64,000 nucleotides of DNA from positions 1,901,468 through 1,965,467 of the forward strand of contig JAJEKV010000054.1 of NCBI GenBank assembly GCA_021234155.1, in the 5' to 3' direction. Source of the stretch: Isoetes taiwanensis. Lineage: Eukaryota; Streptophyta; Lycopodiopsida; Isoetales; Isoetaceae. This document shows, one piece after another, positions 1 through 12,854 of the stretch. Both the position numbers and the translations under genes were made by a program. Each line of letters starts with the position of its first letter. The stretch's first letter is position 1. The notes under the pieces are model-generated. The model was not told the DNA's origin, made no database searches, and was given only the letters and a program-made list of their open reading frames with translations.

Positions 1-1234
1 CGGTAAAAGGTCAATTATCATTGTCTTGAATAACTTCCACATAAGACCCAATAACAAATGCATGCAAAACTAATGCACTTTCGGCATGAATCTCTATCGG
101 TTGGCATACCATCCCGAAGTAAACACTTGTCTTATGTTTAACATGTCATATCGCCCGTGGTGGATGGATAGCACCAAGCACAAAAGCTGCGAGAAGGCTG
201 TAATTTACCCTGCTTTTCCCGTCACGGTTGGCTATACCATCTTGAAGCACCAAGTGCAAAGTCACGGTTATTTGGGTGCATGGAGAGCACCAAGTGCATA
301 GTGGAGAAAGGCGGAAATTTCTGTCTTGCTTTTCCATGTTTACATAGTTATATCTTTGTGTGTCAAATGAAAACTCCATCATTTTTGTTACCTTGAAAGG
401 GCAAACTCATGCCCTTTCAAAACCCGTGCCAAATATATCTTCCATAAAGCGATACCAATCCAGGAGACAATGAATGCGACATCTAAATACGGAACAATGA
501 CATGGCCTTTTGCTCTCACTCCTTGATCCGCAGAGATGCATTGGTTGCCAAAAGCGGTTTAATGTCTTAAAGCAATGATTCTTTGCGGTCGAGAACACTC
601 CGGCGGATGCAATATCATAGTTGGATAGTGTCTTTTGGAGTCTTGGAATAAAAAAATGACGAGAACACTTTCTGCGTTACCGGTTGAACCGATGGCGTAT
701 AAGTCAGGAACAATAGAACCGAGTCCCTGTACATTTTGTGTAAGCCCGAGAATAGAAGAGCGAGTCGTCCATAAGCGAAAGTCTAAGATCCGGCAAGATT
801 ACATAGGCTGCGGCATCTAAGAGTCGGATCGTGACTGTGATCACGTAACTTGCGATTTTGTGTCCTTAAGAGTCGGATCTGTGGAGCTGTAAACCTGCTA
901 TTCGAAAAAGCACTCTCCAACTATGGCGATTTTATAACCTAAAGTGTCGGATCTGTGAGTCCAAACTGCGATTGCAAAACTCCCCATGATCATGTACCCT
1001 TGGGTTAAGGCCCTTGGGTTAATGTGCCGAAGCGCAAAAGAATTTTCCCTTGATGCTTCAATACTTGGCCGAAAACCATAACTAGCAGGGCATGATGAGC
1101 ATTACTTGGTGAAAACCATAACTAAGGGCTCTAAAAGATCCATTGTGCATAGCTAACATAGAGCTCGAATAGAATGTAAAACACGAATAGATAGAATGGA
1201 TAAGCGCTTCTAGCTCAAGCCCGGTTGGCCAAGC
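1..1234. other. Unassigned intergenic DNA with a degenerate short repeat
   Basis: No gene or known element is recognised. Related blocks built around AGTCGGATC recur at about 819-830, 868-880 and 941-957. Two are preceded by a GCGATTTT motif (about 853 and 926), so this looks like a decayed tandem repeat of roughly 50-70 bp. The small ORFs here lack family features and are probably chance. Confidence 0.3.
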
Positions 1235-1237
1235 TTA

Positions 1238-1581
1238 GGGTGCCTCCCCATTAGCCCAAAAACCGACCTTCCCTTTGCCATGTGTCAAACCCGGTTCCAA
1301 AAATGCCATTCCGTTACTAACCCAAATACCTATTTACTGGCGACATGGCGAGGCGGCTTCCCCACCGGAAGGAACGAAGAACTTCCGAATACCCCAGTTG
1401 AACTCGGTTTGTCTTGTAGTGGGGATCGGTAGGGTGAGATCACCCACCGGCGCACTCCTCCCAATAAAACAAAAGGAAGGGAACTTCGGTTTCGATGGGA
1501 ATGGTCGCATACCAATTTTTCGAAGGGAACTCGGTTATGTTGACGTGGAAACTGAGTTCCTGCTCTAATGGGGAGGCACCC
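1238..1581. mobile_element. Tourist-like MITE (PIF/Harbinger type), 344 bp
   Basis: Perfect 17-bp terminal inverted repeats, GGGTGCCTCCCCATTAG at 1238-1254 and its reverse complement at 1565-1581, are flanked on both sides by TTA (1235-1237 and 1582-1584). A 3-bp TTA duplication with GG-starting termini is the known signature of PIF/Harbinger elements and their Tourist MITEs. There is no transposase, so the element would be non-autonomous. The family name is inferred from TSD and ends only. Confidence 0.8.
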
Positions 1582-1584
1582 TTA

Positions 1585-3666
<2,082 letters not shown>

Positions 3667-3699
3667 ATCTTGATGTGATATTGTTATGGTAACCCTACC

Positions 3700-3932
3700 C
3701 ATCGAGTTATGCATTTCATGTGATGTTATGTGCTTATGTTTATGTGCTTCCCCAGCTAGGACGGTCCCGAGGGAGATGAGATGAATGACACGTCTATTCT
3801 TCCCACCATCAAGAGCTCGACGTCAGATAGATGGCTTGATGTTGACGACCTATGCTGCCAGGAGGGAATCTCCTGTTGATATACGGTTGGGGCATCGTAT
3901 ATGAGCAGGAGGCATCACAATGATATCAGAAC
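3700..3932 (+). mobile_element. 3' end of a decayed Ty3/gypsy LTR plus degenerate primer site
   Basis: The segment ending at 3919 resembles the last part of the intact LTRs at 45168-46727 and 56703-58259. It shares a GGAGGGAA block, an ATATACG...CGTATAT palindrome and the terminal GGCATCACA. One base later TGATATCAGAAC (3921-3932) matches the initiator-Met primer site TGGTATCAGAGC at ten of twelve bases. The 5' boundary is not visible. It probably belongs to the relic whose gag and integrase remains follow. Confidence 0.6.
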
Positions 3933-4170
3933 AATGATCTTGATTGACCAAGATCAACCACTGGCAATCGTACCCAGTAGTAGCTAACTGTCCTAGAGAA
4001 AATTCAGTCGTAAATAAAACCCGAGCAAGAACCACGAGTAGTGGATTTTATTTCCCTGTGATTAAGGCTAGAATCTAGCTAGAAGTAATAGCAGCTGGTA
4101 CTTTAATATAAATGAAGAAATTTGCACTGTCAAATCGAACTTAAAACTTGTAACATCGTCCGAAACCACC

Positions 4171-4608
4171 ACGACTCTCATGGTGCACAAATGGCCTCTG
4201 TGAGATTCTCACACACCCATTTGGCACACGATGAGAGTCGTCTACCTTGTTAAAGGAGCTAGAGACTTGAAAAAATTAATTGAATGCATAGATCTAGCTT
4301 AAAATATTAAAAGTGATTGCTAATTAGGCCCACGACTCTCATGATGCCTGAAAGGCACTTATGAGATTCTCACACCCTCATTTGGTGCACATTGAGCCCC
4401 TCCCCCTCCCTCCCCATGTTTAGTGGGTTTGACATCTTAAACGGGTTATACAAGGATCAAATCCAGCTCAACAACATGTGGTAAGCTCGAACTGCATCAT
4501 GGTAGCATGTAATTCGTCAACCCAAACTCGATTTGGCTGATGACTCTCGCGGTGCGCGAATGGCACTTGTGAGCTTCTCATAACTCTGTTTGGCACACGG
4601 TGAGAGTT
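4171..4608. repeat. Three copies of a 65-71 bp imperfect inverted-repeat unit
   Basis: Units at 4171-4241, 4332-4396 and 4540-4608 each start with a form of ACGACTCTCATGGTGC and end with its approximate reverse complement (GCACACGATGAGAGTCGT in the first). They share a centre like GTGAGATTCTCACA. Their outer arms would pair into hairpins. They lie in the leader between the decayed primer site and a gag-like ORF. A 23-bp direct duplication follows near 4612-4670. Confidence 0.7.
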
Positions 4609-4840
4609 CTCCTGATCTTAGATTATGATTTTGCTCTCAGAATTCTCCTGATCTTAGATTATGATGTGTAATTATATGCATGAAACGGACAAATTTAAAA
4701 ATTTGACCAAAAACCCTAGTGCATGAGCATATAAAAGGCATCCAAACCTCTTTCGTTTGGAATTTTGTGTTCATTGAAGCTGCTCCCAATCCCTAAATCG
4801 ATTTGTAGGTACTCCTGAGGTGATTTAGTTGATGTCAAGC

Positions 4841-5096
4841 ATGACTAGAAGCAAGCAAACAACAAGAACATAAAGAGAAGCTCCATTGCATAGCGCTCAA
4901 GAGAATGTGGTTCGATAGCAACGAGCTGAATACGAAGCCTCGAATCGGGAACAAAATCAAAAATATGATCAAGAATAAAACCAGCAGGATACAGAGCACG
5001 ACCCCAATTCCAGCATCCCCACACTAAGACCAACTCATGATTTTGTCCTGGAGAATGCAGATTGTGCAGTATTAACGCAAACTCCTCTAGAACAAC
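4841..5096 (+). pseudogene. 5' part of a decayed gag-like ORF, interrupted by the CACTA insertion
   Basis: A reading frame opens at the ATG at 4841 about 900 bp after the degenerate primer site, where a gag start would be expected. It has three nonsense codons (TAA 4871-4873, TAG 4916-4918, TAA 4976-4978) in an otherwise plausible Gln/Glu-rich hydrophilic protein. When the CACTA element and one TSD copy are ignored, the frame continues at 8460. Its start, M-T-R-S-K-Q-T-T-R, recalls the H3 tail A-R-T-K-Q-T-A-R, which may be chance. No gag domain is recognised, so the assignment rests on position and on the integrase relic downstream. Confidence 0.5.
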
Positions 5097-5099
5097 CAC

Positions 5100-5830
5100 T
5101 ACAAGGAACAGTCGACGTTCAACGACGTCCAGACGTTGAACAATGATGTCAAGTCGTCGAACAACGACGTCAACGTCATTGAACAACCTTTACGTCGTTG
5201 AACGTCCTCGCGACGTCGTTCATCGACGATTCCCAGGGCTGACGTGTCGCGACGGCCAGCGTGGCATGGTCCTTTTGCCAAGCTGGCACGCTTTTGTGTG
5301 TAGACACGTCAGCACGACGTCGTTTATCAACGTCCGCCAGAGCGACATCCACCATGCCCGAAAGTGGCGCGGTCGCGTGGACAAGCCGGGCACGCCGCGC
5401 CGTGTCGACAGACCGCGTCCGCTAATTCGTCGATAAACGACGGCGTGTAGAGTTGACGTGTCGTGTGGGCCGACCGGCATAGTGTTTGTTGCTGGCCGCG
5501 CGCTTTTCGTGTGTAGACACGTCGGCCGAGCGTCGATAAACGTCAGCGCAAAGTGGCGTGTTTACCATGCCCGCAAGGCACGGTCTTTGTGGACAAGCCG
5601 GGCACGGCCGTTCCGGACACGCGATTTTGTCGTCGATGAACGACGATATAGAGAGCGACGTGTCGCGTCGGCCGCCGCGGGTGGCATGGTGCCATTTGCC
5701 AAACCGCACGCTTACGTGGCTAGACACGTCATGTAGACGTCGTTCATCGACGTCGCATAGCGCTGACGTGTTTACCATGACTGCGTGGCATGTCGCATAC
5801 GAAATTTTAACGTCGTACTTGGCGTGTCCT
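5100..5830. repeat. Left subterminal repeat array of the CACTA element
   Basis: GC-rich, CpG-dense sequence packed with GACGTCGTT/AACGACGTC motifs. On a larger scale a unit starting GACGTGTCG followed by a GGCC-rich block recurs at about 5232, 5455 and 5658, giving three degenerate tandem units of about 203-223 bp. Each unit also carries a TAGACACGTC motif. In CACTA elements such arrays are transposase-binding sites; that role is inferred. The long ORFs on both strands are by-products of the low stop density. Confidence 0.75.
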
Positions 5831-7560
5831 CTAACGTGGCATCAAAAAAATTTAAACATAAAACAAGATCCCATCTATCTATCCTCAAGAAAAAAGTAGG
5901 GCAGATCCGATGGCGATAACCCGAAGCAAGTGTCGAATCCTTCGGATGTTGAAGGATTTGGCTGCTTGTGTAGGAGGTAGGCCTGCTAGTTCAAAGGCCT
6001 TGAGCCATCGGTCGCGAGTCAAGACCGATAAAGGGAAAGAGATGCAAGGGAAAGCGTAGCTTCGGATCATCAAAATCGTTGAAAAACTTTCCATCAATCA
6101 ATCCAAAGTGCCAGAGAGCCGAAAAAAGAGGTTAAAGATTGTTCACGTTGTAATCGGCGTGTCCTCGAATGATGACTCGAGAAGACTCCTTGAGGATACA
6201 TTGGCTATGCATTTCCGTGCATACCATCATAGGTTGACCAAGATGTTTTTGTAAGCCAATAAAAATATCAATAAAAATGTTCTTGTATACATTTGCTTTG
6301 AATATATTTTAGATTTAATATATTACATACATTATATAAAGACAAAAATACTCTTTTTTTTTTTTTTAAGTGTCAGCATGACTTATGTTTAAACTGTTAT
6401 ATTCAATGGTTGGCGAGCTCAATGGTTGTCTACATTATTTATTTATTTTTCTTATACCACGCTTAGCAAAATAACAGGCCTTAGTAAGCCGTAGGTGCAA
6501 AGCGATTTCCTCACAAAAATATATACAAAACTTCTCTTAGGAAATGAAACAAAAAATCCAACGCATAATCAGTTATCAAATCAAGCTGCCCAATTGGGTG
6601 CACAAGCACGAAATGAAATGCCAGTCTCAAGGACTTTCTTATCTAACCAATCTACACTATCTTGAGAGCCAACTACATCCACCCACGTAAATATCCGGTG
6701 GAGTGTCTAGTATAATATCCTCTAATTTGAACTTTTGTGGCACGATGGCCGGTATCAAAGCGTGAATCAAGCTCTCGAAAAAGATGACGCAGCGATCATT
6801 TTCTATACTCCTTGCCAACCCCCATCGGAAAACTACGAATATCTTCGTCACCTTTGGAGATTATTTGCGTGGTCGAACTTGATAAGAATGCATTCGCCTT
6901 GTTACCGCAATTTGAGACTCATTTGTGCACGTCCCATATTAGCCATTTCTTGTGAAGCTTGATCTTGGGAATTCACATTGAATGGCTCAAAGTTATTAGT
7001 GCCTCCACCACCATCCGCAAGTGCCTTTTGTTCGCAGAGAATGCATTAGTTTGTTTCAATTGCAAGATGCGGCCGGTTCGTTTAAGCGATCACATCGGCC
7101 CCCGATAATGGCGGTGACATAGCGTAAACTTGTGCTTGTTTAACATAATGAAACAACATACAATACAAATAACACAAATAAAAAAAAAACCGATTGTTTC
7201 CATTCATAAAAAAGCTTATACATTACTTATGTCCATCCCGAGGGCGTGATAGTTTGATGCAACCATTTGCATCATTATCACGCACCATTAACGTCGTTTT
7301 CTCTTTGTTTGGCTCGGTGAGCCATTCTACCCGTTCCCGTTCCGCGAGGAACGCGGATGTTAGTGCAATCGAAGCTCCTTTTCACTCATCTTTGCCCGCG
7401 ATGGTGAAGGGAGGGTTCTCGGGAGAAGCGGGGGTTCTTGGAGGTGTCTTCCCTTGGAGGAGGAGGATTACTGCTAGAAGGAACATATCGCGCGAAGGTG
7501 CTCTTTAACTGCCGGACCATTATAGCAAGATAGGCAAGAACACTCAAAAGATAAGAATAA
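5831..7560. other. Interior of the CACTA element, no recognised gene
   Basis: Mostly non-repetitive. A 49-codon ORF starts at 5910 and is basic, but it matches no family I know. A minus-strand ORF of 64 codons (6657-6851) is likewise unrecognised. These could be remnants of a captured host fragment or of a transposon gene, or chance. Confidence 0.35.
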
Positions 7561-8440
7561 CAAAGAATTCATCGATGGATCCACTTATAACGTGGATGTA
7601 GGGTTAGGGTTAGGGTTAGGGTTAGGGTTAGGGTTCATATTTGGCACCAGCACCATGCCACGACATGCACACAAGCACAGGTCGTCGTTTAACGATGTTA
7701 TGATCATTAAACGTCGTTGAACGACGTCGTGATCATCTGCGTGGCATCTGAGGGGGCATCTGACGCCCCTTACCTGACGTGGCATGCCTAGGTGTCAAGC
7801 CACACCAGTTAGACGTCGTTCAACGACGTCTTAGCTGGTAACTGACGTGGCATATGAGGCGGCATCCGACGCCCCGTGCTGACGTGGCATGCCTGGGTGT
7901 CAAGCCACGTCGGCTTGGCGTCATTGAACGACGTTGTGCAGACGTCGATAAACGTCATTAACGTCGTTGAACGACGAGGTGGCGTGGCTGCCACGCCAGC
8001 AGACACGTGGCAGCCACGCCAGCAGCACCTGCTGACGCGTGACAACCACGTCATCACGTCGTTGAACGACGTCTAACACGTGGTCGCTTACCGCCACGCT
8101 TACGCGCCGGCGACGCCATCGCTGACGCACGCACGACGCCGTCGACGACGACGATACGCACTTTCGCCGCTTAACGACGCTGCCACCATCACCCACGCTA
8201 CCGGCCGCTACCGGGCGCCGCCACGCCGCCACAGTTGTCGCGGCTGACCTTAACCAACGCCGCTGCCGTCGCTTTAAGACGCCGCCGCCGCAGGACGCGC
8301 AGTATAGCGACGCATAAAGCGTCGGTAAAATCGACGCCCGCATCGCCGTAATTGACGCCGCGTTTTTATCGCCGCTTTGACGCCGATCATCGACGCGTAC
8401 AACGACGCCCCGACGCCGAAATAGACGATAAAGAATGGGG
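7560..8440. repeat. Right subterminal repeat array of the CACTA element
   Basis: This mirrors the left end. Repeated GACGTCGTTCAACGACGTC palindromes (for example 7812-7830) alternate with TGACGTGGCAT boxes and CACGCCAGCAG repeats near 7985-8030. The last 350 bp become a simple GACGCCG/CGCCGC-rich track. The palindrome core is shared with the left array, which links the two ends as one element. Confidence 0.75.
7601..7636. repeat. Telomere-like GGGTTA hexamer block
   Basis: Five perfect GGGTTA units (7601-7630) followed by a partial one. The unit is the 6-base TTAGGG form, not the 7-base TTTAGGG usual in plants. It sits just inside the right subterminal array of the CACTA element, so it need not mark a former chromosome end. 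Confidence 0.9.
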
Positions 8441-8459
8441 CTTTAATCTAGTAGTGAAC

Positions 8460-9061
8460 CCGAAGAACATCATGTGGAGACTTCGGCCAATCAAAGGAAG
8501 CCAAACAAGAAACGAAAGAACATGCCCGAAGAAAAAGAAACCCGTAGGAAATGCAAGGAAGAATGGGCACGGCAAAAAAAAGAGCGAGAAGAGGAGTGGC
8601 AAAAGAAAGAACATAACGATAGGTTGCAAGAAGAAAAGAAAGGGAAGAAACCACAGAAGCTCAAAAAGAAGACGTACGCCGACAAAAGCTAAAGGGCATC
8701 AACATCAGACGTCCAAATCCATGCAGCGACGTCTCAAGTGACAGCACAGAGGACGGTGCTTACGGAATGCTAAACAATATCTTGAGGGGAGAAGCAACTT
8801 CGAATCCCCAAGATGAAGCTGAACAGGAGCAGCAGCAGGTACTCCAGAACAATGAAACTAACATAGGCAGAAACAAAACAACCTCCTCCATATCCAGAGA
8901 TGTCATTGCCCACTGATTGAAGAAACAAAAGAAGGGTGACACATATATTTGAAGCATGATGAGCAATTCAAGAAAAGTATGGCCAAGTACATAAAATACA
9001 AGGCCATGTACGATGCATACAAGGAATACTACGATGCACATAGAGTAAGGTACGTTGAAGG
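8460..9061 (+). pseudogene. 3' part of the decayed gag-like ORF
   Basis: Continuing the frame of 4841-5096, this segment is open from 8460 to a TAA at 8690-8692. It encodes a very basic Lys/Glu-rich stretch likely to form a charged helix, with a purine-rich coding strand. A -1 shift in an A run near 8686 then leads into another open stretch rich in Gln/Glu (about 8690-8918). Near 8957-9061 a Lys/Tyr-rich segment ends at a TGA. Multiple breaks show decay. The part between here and the RNase H remains at 9834 (protease and RT) is missing or unrecognisable. Confidence 0.45.
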
Positions 9062-9833
9062 AGGGAGGTGACAAGAGATATGACGAATTTGAGACCTCCA
9101 CATGAGGGTCAAAGCATAGAGGGAGGGGACTCTTTTTATTTCAGCGACACATGGTGATTATTGGGTGCTTTTAGGGGACATTTTCTTTGTGCTTTTGTAA
9201 AATATTTTTCTATTATTTTCTTGATATTTTTTCCTGAAACGCATTGATATTATGCCTTAGAATACAAAATTTCAGCCTCAACGGAGTTAGAGAAAAAAAT
9301 ATAAAAATGAATGGACTTTTCTGCACTAGGTGCTTAGTGGGTGCTTTACTGGTGCAAAAATGCCCCCCAGCTCCATGCTTTGACACATGAACCCCAATTG
9401 AGCCTAAGAAGCTTGCAAAATGCAAATGGACCTCCGTACATGCAAGGGCACTTAGAGAAATCTGGCATTTTCAGATAAGCGCCAATTTCTTAATTCCACA
9501 TCGGTCCTTCACAAAGAGGTGGTGCATGAGTACAACACCGATCTCCGTGGGACTGCGAAAATGCTCATAACAACACATGAAGCAGCAAAGATGGAGTTGG
9601 TATAACTCTTTGATAATGTGAACGTATGTGCTTGCATGCAATGTGCGTGCCAATGATGATGCTCAGAGACATAAGGTTGGTTAGGTTCATTAAGAACTGC
9701 CAAAATTGTTGAAATCTTTTTTAAAATTTTGATAATATAATATATCTTGGGTACTTTAAGCTAGTCGAATGTTTAAAATTGTGCTCAATAAATTTAATAT
9801 AAGTTTTGAAGATGCTACTTGTTGGGAAGGAAG
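9062..9833. other. Unassigned spacer inside the decayed Ty3/gypsy region
   Basis: AT-rich sequence between gag-like and pol remains of the relic. Nothing resembling protease or reverse transcriptase is left. A deletion or substitution of that part of pol is inferred. Confidence 0.3.
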
Positions 9834-11060
9834 TTCCACCGACCACCAAAGTCTTCAATATATCTTTACCCAACCATATCTTAATCTAAGACAGAGAAGA
9901 TGGATGGAATTCTTGGAGGAGTATGACTTCGAAATATTATACAAATCAAGTAAACTAAATGTGCTTGCAGATGCACTCTCAAGGCATCCTTTGACAACAA
10001 GGGTACATTGCAATGACATATCAACACTCACCAGTGAGTTTGGAAAAAATAGAAGAAACGTTGCTAATAAGTGAGGATTTCCAAGAAATATGGATGAGCC
10101 TTTCTACGAGGGCAAGAGCAGACAAAGAAAGAGAGACCTTCAAACATTTTAAGAAGGTAACCTCTTGTACCATAAAAACAAGCTATGCATGCCAGAATCA
10201 TCGGGAGTAAGAAAGATAATTCTTCATGCCACATACAAGCCGTGCGGGTTTCATGAAAACTTGCTTCAAGATAAGAAGTAGTTATTATTGGCCAGATATG
10301 AAGAAACAGATAGCGAGATATATTCAGGAGTGCCAGCTATATCACCAAACAAAAGCGGAGTGCCAGGAGCAATAGAAGCTTTGGCAATAGTCCCAAATGC
10401 AAAATGGGAAGTAATAAGCATGGACTTCATAACAGGGCTTCCAAGAACTGCAAGAGGCAAGGATGCCTTAATGGTCGTGGTCGACAAACTGTCAAAGATG
10501 GCACACTTCGTGCCTTGTCAAACCATCGATACGATCCTAGACACCGTCATGCTCTTCACAAAAGAGATCTTTAGACTCCATGGAATGCCAAGGGAGATCA
10601 TCCTGGATAGGGATCCGAAGTTCATGAGCATTCTGGAAGGATCTCTACAGCAATATCCAGCCAAAGTTGTCCAAGAGTACAGCCTATCGTCCACAAGCAG
10701 ATGGACAGATGGAGCGTACCAATTGGATATTGAAAGATATCTTGAGAAATTATGTCTGGTACAAGCAGTCGAAATGGGAAGACTACATCCACTTGGTAGA
10801 ATTTGCTTATAACAACACCAAGCAAGAGCCATCCCAGATGTCACCATTCATGATAAACTATGGCTACGAATGCTTAACTCCAGACACTTGGTAGAATCCA
10901 GTGTTCAAAGTAGAGATTTCTCAATAGATGTTGGCGGATATGTAACAGCTAGTCGAAGGAGTTCGGGGATATCTGCCAGCAGCAAGAAGATGTTAGAAGA
11001 GGCTAGCCGATAAGCACAGGATCGTAAGGGAGTTCCAAGTGGATTAGAAATGAGGAGTGA
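9834..11060 (+). pseudogene. Ty3/gypsy pol relic: RNase H end and integrase
   Basis: Translated segments match, in order, the pol at 54350-55570 in this window. They show the RNase H end with DHQSLQYIFTQP and VLADALSRHP, the conserved STLTSEFGK linker, the integrase core with a MDF catalytic Asp, LDRDPKF in place of SDRDPKF, the TAYRPQADGQMERTN catalytic-Glu region, and the NNTKQEPSQMSPF tail. Frames change several times and stops are frequent. The zinc-binding region is damaged. It is therefore an old, dead relative of the large element at 45168. It usefully keeps the eight bases missing from that copy near 55345. Confidence 0.85.
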
Positions 11061-11929
11061 AGGAGAAAAAGATAGATGTAGTGGCGCCAGAGAGGATACT
11101 AGAAAAGTTTGGCCCCAAAATGTGATAATGGCAGTTGGTGCTTATGGGCACGTGCACAATAACCAATCAAAGAAGCCATTATTTTGGTCATATGATATGA
11201 TTTTTGAAAAATATGGCCATTAATATAGTTGCAATAAATGTGCATCCACCTCTTATGAAAACCTCCCATGTGGATGCCAGGTAAGCCTGCTCCTTCCTAC
11301 ACTTGCCAACTAATATTGATTTTGGTAAAAGGCGCGAAAACCTGATTGGCAAATCCAAATACGACGTGGAATTTTTTAATCCAAGTTATGAGCTATTTTG
11401 AGATTCCAAATATGCCCTAATAGAAGCCTCAGAATTGAAACAGCTAAATGGATCCGGAAGCATGAAAGACATGCTTTGTCAGTGTCAGGCTTTGTCTAGA
11501 ATGAAAATATTCAGAACATTCCACCTACAGGAACATTGTTCATGTAGATCAAGTTGTATGCATATGATTAATACACCTGGAACACAATATACAATATTTT
11601 TTCCATGCAGATGACCAATACCATGGAACATAATATGCAATACTATATATGTAGGTATTTTTGGTCCGTTTGCAAGAAGAAAGGGACTTCTAACAATGAA
11701 AATATTCAGAAATATGCAGATAATACATTCTTATTTATCAAAATGGAGCGATCGTCCATCTAAAACAACCAATCTATCTTTAGAACTTTGGCAGACGCTC
11801 GAGCCCAAGATTCTAGCTCGAAACCGCTCATGCCCTGAGTTGCGAGTATCTTTCCCCTACTTATTATGTCTAAAGAGATCCCCTTTGCTCTATAAATGCC
11901 AGTGAGCTCTAGTCCAATATTATTGATAA
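11061..11929. other. Unassigned AT-rich DNA
   Basis: No recognised feature. It presumably includes the rest of the decayed Ty3 element, but I cannot find a second LTR. Confidence 0.25.
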
Positions 11930-12420
11930 ATTTAGCAAGAAGGTTGATCTTTTAAATAGCAAGTATTTATCCAAGAAAAGAAGGGCCACCATTGTCAACT
12001 CTCTTATCTCCTCCTCTTATGTCTATCAGTCTTCTATATTGATTGCTCCTAAGAAAGTAACCTCTAAACTTCAAGAAATCATTGGGAGATTTATAGCAAG
12101 TGGAGGCAATAACAAATGATAGAATTTAGTTTTTATAAGAGGGCTAGGAGAAACAAGGAGTTGTTCTTGCTGCCAAATATATTTGTCCGGCAGGTCATGG
12201 GCTCATCATGCACCATGTTTCCATCCTAATCAGGCACTTATCCCTCCATTCCATCTTTTTGGATGGAGGACTATAAGGATGTCTTTCCCTACTAGTTTAT
12301 TCTTTAATTTCATTGTCTCTAACAATATGAGAAAGTGGATCAAGGCTTGGAAAATTGTTAGACATGTGTATTTTTGGAAAGAGGATTTATTTAAAGATCA
12401 GACCATTTTCTAAAATCCCT
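11930..12420 (+). pseudogene. L1-type LINE fragment (region after the RT fingers and palm)
   Basis: The frame at about 11930-12110 reads like the conserved L1 segment downstream of the RT catalytic core. It has a KYLSKKRRATIVNSLISS stretch, a hydrophobic segment, then APKKVTSKLQEIIGRFIASG, which corresponds to the plant-L1 pattern of P-x-V-x(n)-I-x-x-x-F-x-x-G. A Trp-rich segment follows at about 12250-12400. The frame is broken and short. The call rests on the residue pattern only. Confidence 0.5.
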
Positions 12421-12854
12421 CTCTAATTCTAAACAACCATAAGATGTGACTTGCCATTGATTTTCAATAATGCAGAAAATGGGCTGACTTAAGGAAGTCT
12501 CATAATTCTCATCTATTTAATGATCATAGCTTCATTGAATTTCCTAATTCCTCTTTGATTTAAAAGCAGACAGGGAGAACCTCTATCAAGCTATCAGACA
12601 TACTTTGATAGAAGAAGCACGACATCAATAGCAAACTCAATAGCAGAGAGATGCATTAGTAACTTAAGTTTCCTTGAGACTCTTTCATCAATCCTAAAAT
12701 CAAAGCTTTCATTTTTTCAAAGATTGTTTATGGCTCGAATGGACCCTTGAGCTAAGTGTCAAAATGAATTTCAGATCCCTGGCCTCTCTTCCATAACCTT
12801 GGAAGATATTTTCTTCCCTGACCACCACTTAGATTAGAGAATATATATTTCCTT

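Larger units (their letters stand above)
5097..8456. mobile_element. Non-autonomous CACTA (En/Spm-type) transposon, 3360 bp, TSD AAC
   Basis: The left end is CACTACAAGGAA (5097 on) and the right end, read inward on the minus strand, is CACTACTAGATT (ending 8456). AAC flanks both sides (5094-5096, 8457-8459). CACTA termini with a 3-bp duplication define this superfamily, and large subterminal arrays rich in one short motif are typical of it. Here that motif is AACGACGTC/GACGTCGTT. Removing the element and one AAC restores a continuous gag-like frame. I see no recognisable TnpD or TnpA transposase. Confidence 0.85.

Noticed and set aside
5232..5830. CRISPR-like array
   Set aside because: The repeats are long (203-223 bp), degenerate and palindromic in short motifs, with no spacers; they are CACTA subterminal repeats in a plant genome.
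5099..5899. Overlapping ORFs of 60-118 codons on both strands
   Set aside because: They lie in the repetitive GC-rich left CACTA array, where stop codons are scarce; composition follows the repeat.
7601..7636. A chromosome end or chromosome fusion point
   Set aside because: Only six short units inside a transposon end; no subtelomeric context.
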